A stretch of DNA of 44,025 bases. Origin: Bacteroidales bacterium (GTDB lineage Bacteria > Bacteroidota > Bacteroidia > Bacteroidales > UBA1402). Both the position numbers and the translations under genes were made by a program. Under the pieces are notes generated by a model. That model was not told where the DNA came from and did no database searches. It worked only from the letters and a program-made list of their open reading frames with translations. Position 1 is the first letter of the stretch; the number at the start of each line of letters is the position of its first letter. Positions 8,854 through 16,212 of the stretch are shown here, piece after piece. The stretch lies in the NCBI GenBank assembly GCA_017446025.1, contig JAFSRR010000104.1:1-44025 (forward strand), given 5' to 3'.

Positions 8854-8885
8854 CAAAAATACGACAATTGGGACGCAGAAGCAAC
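8854..8885 (-). promoter_or_regulatory. Putative promoter of the HsdR-N gene
   Basis: On the minus strand GTTG (8882-8885), a 20-base spacer and TATTTTTG (8854-8861) match the Bacteroidota -33/-7 pattern. The predicted start of transcription near 8848 precedes the ATG at 8822. The promoter lies downstream of and faces the holA promoter. Confidence 0.55.
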
Positions 8886-8890
8886 ACAGG

Positions 8891-9916
8891 ATGGCAAAAA
8901 AAGAAGGATTGGGCTACAGTGAGGTCTGGCAACAGATCAGCCAGGGACAATACAGCCCGCTGTATTTCCTGATGGGCGAAGAACCCTATTTCATCGATCA
9001 ACTGACCGACTACCTGCTCACGCATATCCTCGACGAGACAGCGCGGGAATTCGACCAGCAGGTGTTCTACGGCAAGGATTTCGAGAAAGATGCCGCTCCC
9101 ATCCTGACGATGGCCCGTCGTTATCCCATGCTGGGGAAATACCTGGTCATCGCCGTCAAGGAGGCCCAGCTTATCACGAATCTAGAGGAAGAACTTGCCG
9201 TCTATCTGCAAAATCCAACGCCGACTACCATCTTGATTATCAATTATAAAGATAAGAAATTGGATGGTCGCCGCAAGCTGGCCGGAGTGCTTTCGCATAC
9301 GGGTATCGTTTTTGAATCCAAGAAGCTTTACGACAACGAGATTCCTGCCTGGATCGCCCAACTGGCCGCCCAGCGCAACCTGAAGATCGACGACAAGGCC
9401 TGCCAGATGCTCTCCGAGTTTCTGGGTACCGATCTGGGTCGCATCGCCAGCGAAGTGGGCAAACTGGAGGTGGTGGTGCCCGCCGGTGGCACGGTAACGG
9501 CTGAGGTGGTGGAGAAAAACATCGGCATCAGCAAGGATTACAACAATTTCGAATTGCTGAATGCTTTGAAAACCAAAGATATGGCCAAAGCCCAAAAGAT
9601 TGCCTGGTACTATGCCCGCAACCCAAAGGACCATGCCATACAACTGACCACGGTCATCTTGTTCGACTACTTCTCCAAACTGCTGGTCTATCACTATCTG
9701 GCCGACAAGAATCCCAGCAATGTCATGTCGCAGTTGGGCGTGAACTACCGGTCAGCGGCCGAATTCCAGGAGGCGTCGCGCTATTATTCGCCCCGTCAGG
9801 TGTTGAACAACCTCTCGCTGATCCGTGAATACGATGCCCGCTCCAAAGGTTTCGGCCAGCCAGCCGTTGCCGACGGAGAACTGTTGCGCGAACTCCTGTG
9901 CCTTCTGATGGCCTGA
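8891..9916 (+). CDS. holA: DNA polymerase III subunit delta
   Basis: A 341-residue protein of the HolA family, the clamp-loader subunit that opens the beta sliding clamp. Recognisable features are the N-terminal SPLYFLMGEEPYFIDQLTD segment (about 18-36), the AAA+-like fold with YPMLGKYLVIAVKEAQ (about 78-93), and the C-terminal helical collar region containing NFELLNALKTKDMAKAQKIA and the FDYFSKLLVYHYL stretch. The ATG at 8891 (MAKKEGLGYSEV), preceded by ACAGG, is chosen over an upstream in-frame start that would put the promoter inside the gene. A terminator follows at 9941. Confidence 0.93.
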   Translation: MAKKEGLGYSEVWQQISQGQYSPLYFLMGEEPYFIDQLTDYLLTHILDETAREFDQQVFYGKDFEKDAAPILTMARRYPMLGKYLVIAVKEAQLITNLEEELAVYLQNPTPTTILIINYKDKKLDGRRKLAGVLSHTGIVFESKKLYDNEIPAWIAQLAAQRNLKIDDKACQMLSEFLGTDLGRIASEVGKLEVVVPAGGTVTAEVVEKNIGISKDYNNFELLNALKTKDMAKAQKIAWYYARNPKDHAIQLTTVILFDYFSKLLVYHYLADKNPSNVMSQLGVNYRSAAEFQEASRYYSPRQVLNNLSLIREYDARSKGFGQPAVADGELLRELLCLLMA

Positions 9917-9940
9917 TGTATTCAACCAATCCAGTATAAT

Positions 9941-9976
9941 AAAAAGACCCGCTCAATGATCTGAACGGGTCTTTTT
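9941..9976 (+). terminator. Bidirectional terminator between holA and the carboxyspermidine operon
   Basis: Perfect 11-base inverted repeat AAAAAGACCCG / CGGGTCTTTTT with a 14-base loop. The flanking A and T tracts make it a good intrinsic terminator on both strands, ending holA (plus) and the operon stopping at 9998 (minus). Confidence 0.88.
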
Positions 9977-9997
9977 GATGTATATGGAGGCAGGGGG

Positions 9998-11194
9998 TCA
10001 ATCCATCTCCAAATCCTGGTCGAAGATCTCGTGCCAGGGCAGGCCGTTTTCAGCCATGGCCTTGAGGAAGGGATCCGGATCGAATTCCTCTACATTGAAC
10101 ACTCCAGGCTTGCGCCACAGTCCCTTCATGAACATCATGGCACCGCACATGGCCGGTACACCGGTCGTGTAGCTGACTCCCTGGGCGCCTGTCTCGAGAT
10201 AGGCCTCGTGGTGGCTGCAGTTCTGATAGACATAGTAGGTGCGCTCCTTGCCGTCCTTCAAGCCGCGGATACGGCAGCCGATAGAGGTCTGGCCGGTATA
10301 GTTGGCCCCCAGGTCGCCGGGATTGGGCAGCACGGCTTTCAGGAACTGGATGGGGATGATTTCCACACCATTGTACATGACGGGATCGATGCGGGCCATG
10401 CCGATGTTCTGGATGACGCGCAGATGGGTCAGGTATTCCTGTCCGAAAGTCATCCAGAAACGGGCCCGCTTGATGGTCGGGAAATTCTTGACCAGTGATT
10501 CCAGCTCTTCGTGCCAGATGAGGTAGGATTCCTTGGGACCGACCTCCGGATAGTGCAGGGTCTTGTGGATGGCATGGGGCTCGGTCATGATCCATTGGCC
10601 GTTTTCGTAGTATTTGCCTTTCTGGGTGACCTCGCGGATGTTGATCTCGGGGTTGAAGTTGGTGGCAAATGCCTTGCCGTGGTCGCCGGCATTGCAATCG
10701 ACGATGTCGAGGTACTGGATTTCGTCGAAATGGTGCTTGGCGGCGTAGGCTGTCCAGACGCTGGTGACACCCGGGTCGAAGCCGCAGCCCAGGATAGCCG
10801 TCAGTCCGGCATCCTTGAAGCGCTGCTGGTAGGCCCATTGCCAGGAATATTCGAAATGGGCTTCTTCCTTGGGCTCATAGTTGGCTGTGTCCAGATAGTG
10901 GCAGCCGCAGGCCAGGCAGGCTTCCATGATGCTCAGGTCCTGGTAGGGCAGTGCCACGTTGATGACCAGCTCGGGCCGGTGTTTGTTGAACAATGCTTTC
11001 AACTGTTCCACATCGTCGGCATCGACCTGGTCGGTGACGATGTTTTTGGCACCGATGGAGGCGGCCAGGGCATCGCATTTTGACTTGGTGCGGCTGGCAA
11101 TGACTATCTGTTCGAAAACTTCGGGATGCTGAGCCAGTTTGTAGGCTACGACGCTGCCGACACCGCCGGCTCCGATCATAAGGACTTTACCCAT
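9998..11194 (-). CDS. Carboxynorspermidine synthase (saccharopine dehydrogenase family)
   Basis: A 398-residue NAD(P)-dependent enzyme of the saccharopine dehydrogenase fold. The N-terminus carries the Rossmann motif MIGAGGVGSVVA (from residue 6). HYLDTANYEP and GCGFDPGVTSVW are typical of the LYS1-like group that condenses aspartate semialdehyde with putrescine or diaminopropane to carboxy(nor)spermidine. In Bacteroidota the product is taken to be carboxyspermidine, which NspC decarboxylates to spermidine; a recognisable nspC is at 34679-35845. The gene is the third of a minus-strand operon, 33 bases after glgB, and ends at a bidirectional terminator. A lysine-pathway saccharopine enzyme is less likely given NspC. 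Confidence 0.9.
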   Translation of the reverse strand: MGKVLMIGAGGVGSVVAYKLAQHPEVFEQIVIASRTKSKCDALAASIGAKNIVTDQVDADDVEQLKALFNKHRPELVINVALPYQDLSIMEACLACGCHYLDTANYEPKEEAHFEYSWQWAYQQRFKDAGLTAILGCGFDPGVTSVWTAYAAKHHFDEIQYLDIVDCNAGDHGKAFATNFNPEINIREVTQKGKYYENGQWIMTEPHAIHKTLHYPEVGPKESYLIWHEELESLVKNFPTIKRARFWMTFGQEYLTHLRVIQNIGMARIDPVMYNGVEIIPIQFLKAVLPNPGDLGANYTGQTSIGCRIRGLKDGKERTYYVYQNCSHHEAYLETGAQGVSYTTGVPAMCGAMMFMKGLWRKPGVFNVEEFDPDPFLKAMAENGLPWHEIFDQDLEMD

Positions 11195-11227
11195 GGATAA
11201 TGCTTTTAAATGATGGTTTGAAATGTT

Positions 11228-13240
11228 TTATCTATCTGTTTCTCTTTGCAATACCAATGCTGTGCGCGGGGGCAGGTAGAGCTTGATCCATCCCAGATGG
11301 GGATAGAGCGGATCTTCCTGCGTGAAGTGCCGCACCTTGTCGTCGATGAGGTTGAAACCGCCAAAGGCCGGATCGTCCGAATCGAGCACCGTCCTGTAGC
11401 AACCCGGTTCGGTGAGTATGCCATAGTCGGAATAAGACTGGAAGGGGTGCAGGTTGAAGACGAACAGCAGATTGCCGCGCTGGAAAGCCAGGATCTGGTC
11501 GCCGTCGTTCAGACAGCGCTGGAGGGGCGGCTGTTGCAGGAAATGCCCTGTCTGGCGGATGAGATGGATCATGGCCTGGTCGAAAGCCTGCAATTCGTGA
11601 TACTTCAGGTCACGGTTGTCGGTCAGGCTCCACTGCCGGCGGGCGTATTTGTACGACCAGCCGTTGCCTTCGCGGGGGAAGTCGATCCATTCCGGGTGAC
11701 CGAATTCGTTGCCCATGAAGTTGAGGTAGCCGCCGTTGACGGTCGATGCCGTGAGCAGGCGGATGATCTTGTGCAGGGCCATGCCGCGTTCGACGGCCGC
11801 ATGGTGGTCGTCCTTGTTCATGTGCCAGTACATGTCGGCATCTATCAGACGGAAGATGATGGTCTTGTCTCCGACCAGGGCCTGGTCGTGGCTCTCGGCA
11901 TAGCTGATGGTCTTCTCGTCGGCCCGGCGGTTGGTCAGTTCCCACCAGATGGCGCCTGGTTTCCACTGTTCGTCGGGTTGTTCCTTGATGAGCTTGATCC
12001 AGAAGTCGGGGATGCCCATGGCCAGGCGGTAGTCGAAGCCGATGCCGCCGTCCTTGAAGGGCCGGGCCAGACCGGGCATGCCGCTCATCTCCTCGGCGAT
12101 GGTGATGGCCCGGGGATTGACCTGATGGATGAGCTTGTTTGCCAGGGTAAGGTAGCAGATGGCATCGCCGTCCTGATTGAGGTTGTAGTAGCCGTCGTAG
12201 CTGCCGAACGATTCGCCCAGGCCGTGGCTGCGGTAGATCATCGACGTGACGCCGTCGAAGCGGAAGCCGTCGAAATGGAACTCGTCGAGCCAGTATTTGC
12301 AGTTGGACAGCAAAAAGTGCAGCACCTCGTTGCGCTGGTAGTTGAAGCAGAGCGAATCCCAGGCGGGATGTTCGCGCCGGCTGGTGTCGCTGTGGAAATA
12401 CAGATCGGGGCTGCCGTCGAGCAGTCCGAGCCCCTCCACGGTGTTCTTGACGGCATGGGAGTGGACCAGGTCCATGATGACCGACAGTCCCAGGCTGTGG
12501 GCCTCGTCGATGAGCTGCTTGAGCTCTTCGGGCGTGCCGAAGCGGGAGGAGGGGGCGAAGAAACTGGAGACATGATAGCCGAACGATCCGTAATAGGGAT
12601 GTTCCTGGATGGCCATGATCTGGATGGCGTTGTAGCCGTCGGCCGCGATGCGCGGCAACACCAGTCGGCGGAATTCGTCGTAGGTGCCGACTCTTTGCTC
12701 TTCGGTGGCCATGCCGATATGGCATTCATAGATGAGCAGCGGTTCGTCCTTGGGGCGCAGGCGGCGTTTCTTGCCGAAACGGTAGGGCTGTTCCGGGGCC
12801 CAGACCTGGGCCGAGAAAACATGTGTCTGATTGTCCTGTACCACGCGGGTGGCCCAGGCGGGGATCCTTTCGCCGCAACCGCCTTCCCATTTGACCAGCA
12901 TCTTGTAGTGCTGTCCGTGCTGCATGGCCCCGGGCTTGAGCTTTACTTCCCAGACGCCGTTGCCGATGCTGTGGAGCGCATACTCATCGCTTTCCTGCCA
13001 TTGGTTGAAGTCGCCGACAAGGGCGATGGCCGTGGCATGGGGCGCCCACTCGCGGAACACCCAGCCCTGGCCGGTACGGTGCAGGCCGAAATACAGATAG
13101 CCGTTGGCCATGTCGGAAAGCGTCTTGTCGCCGCAGAGTTCTTTCTCCTTCTGCAGGGCATAGGCGTAGCGGCCGGCAATGGCCTGTTCATAGGGCTTGA
13201 GCCAAGGATCGTCCTTGACTATCCTGAGCGTGCGGGCCAT
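11228..13240 (-). CDS. glgB: 1,4-alpha-glucan (glycogen) branching enzyme, eukaryote-like type
   Basis: A 670-residue GH13 enzyme that makes alpha-1,6 branches in glycogen. Domains: N-terminal region and CBM48 (about 55-150, WVFREWAPHATAIALVGDFN), then the catalytic barrel with YECHIGMA, the nucleophile in DGFRFDGV (about 327-334), the acid/base in IAEEMSGMP (about 380) and the third acid in YAESHDQALVGDKT (about 448), then a C-terminal beta domain. The motifs and length match the eukaryotic GBE1-like subfamily more than E. coli GlgB. It starts 8 bases after the YhcH-family gene and is followed by carboxynorspermidine synthase. Confidence 0.95.
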   Translation of the reverse strand: MARTLRIVKDDPWLKPYEQAIAGRYAYALQKEKELCGDKTLSDMANGYLYFGLHRTGQGWVFREWAPHATAIALVGDFNQWQESDEYALHSIGNGVWEVKLKPGAMQHGQHYKMLVKWEGGCGERIPAWATRVVQDNQTHVFSAQVWAPEQPYRFGKKRRLRPKDEPLLIYECHIGMATEEQRVGTYDEFRRLVLPRIAADGYNAIQIMAIQEHPYYGSFGYHVSSFFAPSSRFGTPEELKQLIDEAHSLGLSVIMDLVHSHAVKNTVEGLGLLDGSPDLYFHSDTSRREHPAWDSLCFNYQRNEVLHFLLSNCKYWLDEFHFDGFRFDGVTSMIYRSHGLGESFGSYDGYYNLNQDGDAICYLTLANKLIHQVNPRAITIAEEMSGMPGLARPFKDGGIGFDYRLAMGIPDFWIKLIKEQPDEQWKPGAIWWELTNRRADEKTISYAESHDQALVGDKTIIFRLIDADMYWHMNKDDHHAAVERGMALHKIIRLLTASTVNGGYLNFMGNEFGHPEWIDFPREGNGWSYKYARRQWSLTDNRDLKYHELQAFDQAMIHLIRQTGHFLQQPPLQRCLNDGDQILAFQRGNLLFVFNLHPFQSYSDYGILTEPGCYRTVLDSDDPAFGGFNLIDDKVRHFTQEDPLYPHLGWIKLYLPPRTALVLQRETDR

Positions 13241-13248
13241 GGTTGTCG

Positions 13249-13695
13249 CTAGATAAGGACCTTGACGATGGCTTTCTTGATCTTGCCTTCACCGATGCAG
13301 GGAGCATGGGCGTCGCCCGGGTAGAGGATGCAGAAATCGCCGGGAATCATGTCCACATAGCACGTAGGCTGTTCACCGAAAAAGGCAATGTCGCGGTCGG
13401 GGTTGTAGTTTTCCGTGACCTGGCGGCAGTCGTCGGCATCCCGCCAGCCGATGCTTTCCTTGCCTTCGAGGCAGACCTGGATGTCGATGTAGTTGCGGTG
13501 GGTCTCCAACCGGGCCTGCTGGCGGGTCTTGCCGGCGGGCTCCTGGATGTTGACATACAGCTTGCTGCCATCCAACTCGATCTTGCCGGGCTGGAGCTGG
13601 CTCAGGTCGTGAGTCTTGATGTAGTCGAAGGCCTGCTTGAACAGCGGATGAAGGCTCTCATAGACTGCGCTGTGGGCTAATTGGTCGAAAATCAT
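13249..13695 (-). CDS. YhcH/YjgK/YiaL family protein
   Basis: A 148-residue single-domain beta-sandwich (cupin-like) protein of the YhcH/YjgK/YiaL (DUF386) family. Matching segments are MIFDQL, LETHRNYIDIQVCLEGKESIGW (about 63-84) and IPGDFCILYPGDAHAPC (about 117-133). Family members include sialic-acid-associated NanQ/YhcH anomerases and EbgC; the exact substrate here cannot be told, though a sugar is likely. First gene of an operon with glgB (8-base gap) and carboxynorspermidine synthase. It has a full -33/-7 promoter at 13747-13778. The pairing with glgB suggests, but does not show, a role in sugar or glycogen metabolism. Confidence 0.88.
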   Translation of the reverse strand: MIFDQLAHSAVYESLHPLFKQAFDYIKTHDLSQLQPGKIELDGSKLYVNIQEPAGKTRQQARLETHRNYIDIQVCLEGKESIGWRDADDCRQVTENYNPDRDIAFFGEQPTCYVDMIPGDFCILYPGDAHAPCIGEGKIKKAIVKVLI

Positions 13696-13746
13696 AGCTA
13701 TTGGTTTTATGGTTTGATTTTACTCTTGATGATCTAATTGGGCAAA

Positions 13747-13778
13747 CAAATATAGGACAAAGCCGGGGCAATCCCAAA
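13747..13778 (-). promoter_or_regulatory. Promoter of the yhcH-glgB-carboxynorspermidine synthase operon
   Basis: On the minus strand TTTG (13775-13778), a 20-base spacer and TATATTTG (13747-13754) match both elements of the Bacteroidota promoter. Predicted leader about 45 bases. The divergent kef promoter is 58 bases to the right. Confidence 0.7.
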
Positions 13779-13836
13779 AATATTTTCTCTGCCCTCGGAC
13801 GTGCCGGCCTTTTTCCACAAAAAAGACCTGCCCGGA

Positions 13837-13867
13837 TTTGAAAAGGCTGGCAAAGTGGATAATTTTG
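13837..13867 (+). promoter_or_regulatory. Promoter of the Kef-type antiporter gene
   Basis: TTTG (13837-13840), a 19-base spacer, then TAATTTTG (13860-13867). The -7 box ends only 8 bases before the ATG at 13876, so the mRNA should have almost no leader. Confidence 0.68.
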
Positions 13868-13875
13868 TCAACGCT

Positions 13876-16203
13876 ATGGGACACTTGCCATATCTGATTT
13901 CCGACCTGGCCCTGATACTGATTGTGGCCGGTCTTACCACGCTCTGTTTCAAAAAGTTGAAACAGCCTGTCGTGCTGGGCTATATCGTGGCCGGCATGAT
14001 GGCCGGACCGGCGATCACGCTGCTGCCGTCGGTGCAGGATACGGCCAACATCCAGATATGGGCCGATATCGGCGTGTTGTTCCTGCTGTTTGCCCTGGGC
14101 TTGGAGTTCAGTTTCAAGAAACTGTTGAGCGTGGGCAAGACAGTGTTTATCGACGCTTCCATCGAAATCCTCACGCTGCTGCTGGTGGGGTACTGCCTGG
14201 GCCGCCTGATGGGCTGGGGCAATATGAACAGCATCTTCCTGGGTGGTATGATGTCGATTTCATCCACCTCGATCATCATCAAGACCTTCGACGACCTGAG
14301 CCTGCGTGAAAAGCCTTTTGCCAGGCTGGTGTTCGGGGTGCTGGTGGTCGAGGACCTGGTGGCTGTCGTACTGATGGTACTCTTGTCCACCTTGGCGGGC
14401 AGCGGGGAATTCTCGGCCTGGGGCATGATGACCTCGGTCTTCAAACTGCTGTTTTTCCTGGCCTTGTGGCTGCTGTTCGGCATCTATCTGATCCCCTCAT
14501 TTCTGAAGGTCATGCGTCCCTTGCTCAGCGACGAGACCCTTTTGGTGGTGGCCGTGGGCCTTTGCCTGGGGATGGTGGTCATCGCCGTCAAGGTGGGCTT
14601 CAGTTCGGCCCTGGGGGCTTTCATCATGGGATCCATCCTGGCCGAATCGGTCGAGGCCTTCCGTATCGAGCGGCTGATCAAACCCTTGAAAGACCTGTTC
14701 GGGGCTGTTTTCTTCGTGTCTGTGGGCATGATGGTCAATCTGTCGGTCATCGTCGAATATGCCTGGCCCATCCTTTTGATCACCCTGTGTGTCATCGTGT
14801 TCAAGATAGTGGGCAATTTCACGGGCATGACCGTTTCGGGCCAGAGTGTGGATATCGCCGTCAAGAGCGGTTTCAGCCTGGCGCAGATAGGGGAGTTCTC
14901 CTTCATCATCGCCGGTCTGGGACTGAGCCTCAAGGTGACTGACAATTTCCTGTATCCTGTGGCAGTGGCAGTTTCGGTCATCACCACCTTTGTCACTCCT
15001 TATATCATCAAGGCATCCGATCCGGTGGCCGCCTTTCTGCAGCGGCGCCTGCCTGAGGGCTGGAACCGCCGTTTCACCGAGCGTAGGGGCGGGGAGAACA
15101 CCTCCAAGAACACGCAGGATTGGCTGCATCTGCTCAAGCCCTACCTGACCAACCTGCTTTTGATGCTTATCGTCATCATCGGCATCATGATGCTTTCCAT
15201 GCAGTTCCTGCAGCCCTTTGTTTCCGAACTGGGTGTGGCACAGCCCTGGGCCGGCATCGGTATGGCTTTGGTCACACTGCTGGTCATGTCGCCCTTTCTC
15301 AAGTCCATTGTCAGCAACCGCTCCAAGACTTCGGGTATGATGATGAACCTTTGGGCCGAGAACAAGAACAACCGCTATATATTGTTGGGATTGACCTATT
15401 TGCGTCTGGTTGTCGCCTTGATTACGATTACCTATGTACTGGCTTATTTCCTGAACATCTCTGTCTGGCTGGTCCTGCCGATCGCCCTGGTGCTGGTCTG
15501 GCTCATCATGCGTTCCCGTTGGCTCATGCGTCACTATTGGAACCTGGAATCGCGTTTTGTCATCAACCTGAACGAGCGCCAGATGGAAGAGAATCTGCGC
15601 AAGATAGAGGAGAACAAGGGGGTGCGCGAGGTGAGCGACATGGGCGAGGCCCACTGGATGGACAAGGTGCTGTATGCCTTTTCCATGCGTGTCATGCCCG
15701 ATTCCTATTTGATTGGCAAATCCTTGCAGGAGCTGGCTTTCCGTTCGAAATTCAACCTGATGGTAGTGCGTGTGTGTCGGGGAGAGGATATGGAGAATAT
15801 TCCCGACCGTACTTTTGTCTTCGAGGAGGGCGACATCATCACGCTGGCCGGCCGCAATGCCGCCTTCAAACTGCTCAACGCCGACTACCTGAAACTGGAA
15901 TTCGTGCCCGATTCCCTGATGACGCTGCATCAGTTCTCGCACCGGGAGGAAGCCTCCCGTGACAGGCGTCTCTGCTGCTCGGGCATTCCTGTGTCGGACA
16001 GTTCCCCCATGGCCCACAAAACGCTGGCCGAATCACAGATAGGCCGTGATCACAAGTGCTTGATAATCGGTGTGGAACGCAAGAATAAACACATCGTCAA
16101 TCCCAATTTCGACTTTGTCATCGAGACGGGCGACCTGGTTTGGGTGATCGGCAGCGAGGGTTTTGTCTCCAAGCTGATCAGTGCCAATGTCTATGGCCTG
16201 TAA
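13876..16203 (+). CDS. Kef-type (CPA2) monovalent cation:proton antiporter with TrkA-C domains
   Basis: A 775-residue membrane protein. Residues about 5-395 form the Na+/H+ exchanger-type core of some 12 hydrophobic helices, with FLLFALGLEFSFKKL and LGAFIMGSILAESVEA typical of the CPA2/KefB group. Two further hydrophobic stretches lie at about 425-450 and 510-555 (YLRLVVALITITYVLAYF). Two RCK_C (TrkA-C) domains follow: about 615-680 (FVFEEGDIITLAGR) and 715-775 (FVIETGDLVWVIGS). No Rossmann RCK_N domain is evident. It probably exports K+ or Na+ in exchange for protons. The ATG at 13876 (MGHLPYLISDLALIL) is chosen because it begins the conserved region; the longer frame overlaps the promoter. 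Converges on glmS with a 9-base gap. Confidence 0.92.
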   Translation: MGHLPYLISDLALILIVAGLTTLCFKKLKQPVVLGYIVAGMMAGPAITLLPSVQDTANIQIWADIGVLFLLFALGLEFSFKKLLSVGKTVFIDASIEILTLLLVGYCLGRLMGWGNMNSIFLGGMMSISSTSIIIKTFDDLSLREKPFARLVFGVLVVEDLVAVVLMVLLSTLAGSGEFSAWGMMTSVFKLLFFLALWLLFGIYLIPSFLKVMRPLLSDETLLVVAVGLCLGMVVIAVKVGFSSALGAFIMGSILAESVEAFRIERLIKPLKDLFGAVFFVSVGMMVNLSVIVEYAWPILLITLCVIVFKIVGNFTGMTVSGQSVDIAVKSGFSLAQIGEFSFIIAGLGLSLKVTDNFLYPVAVAVSVITTFVTPYIIKASDPVAAFLQRRLPEGWNRRFTERRGGENTSKNTQDWLHLLKPYLTNLLLMLIVIIGIMMLSMQFLQPFVSELGVAQPWAGIGMALVTLLVMSPFLKSIVSNRSKTSGMMMNLWAENKNNRYILLGLTYLRLVVALITITYVLAYFLNISVWLVLPIALVLVWLIMRSRWLMRHYWNLESRFVINLNERQMEENLRKIEENKGVREVSDMGEAHWMDKVLYAFSMRVMPDSYLIGKSLQELAFRSKFNLMVVRVCRGEDMENIPDRTFVFEEGDIITLAGRNAAFKLLNADYLKLEFVPDSLMTLHQFSHREEASRDRRLCCSGIPVSDSSPMAHKTLAESQIGRDHKCLIIGVERKNKHIVNPNFDFVIETGDLVWVIGSEGFVSKLISANVYGL

Positions 16204-16212
16204 GCCTTTTTT

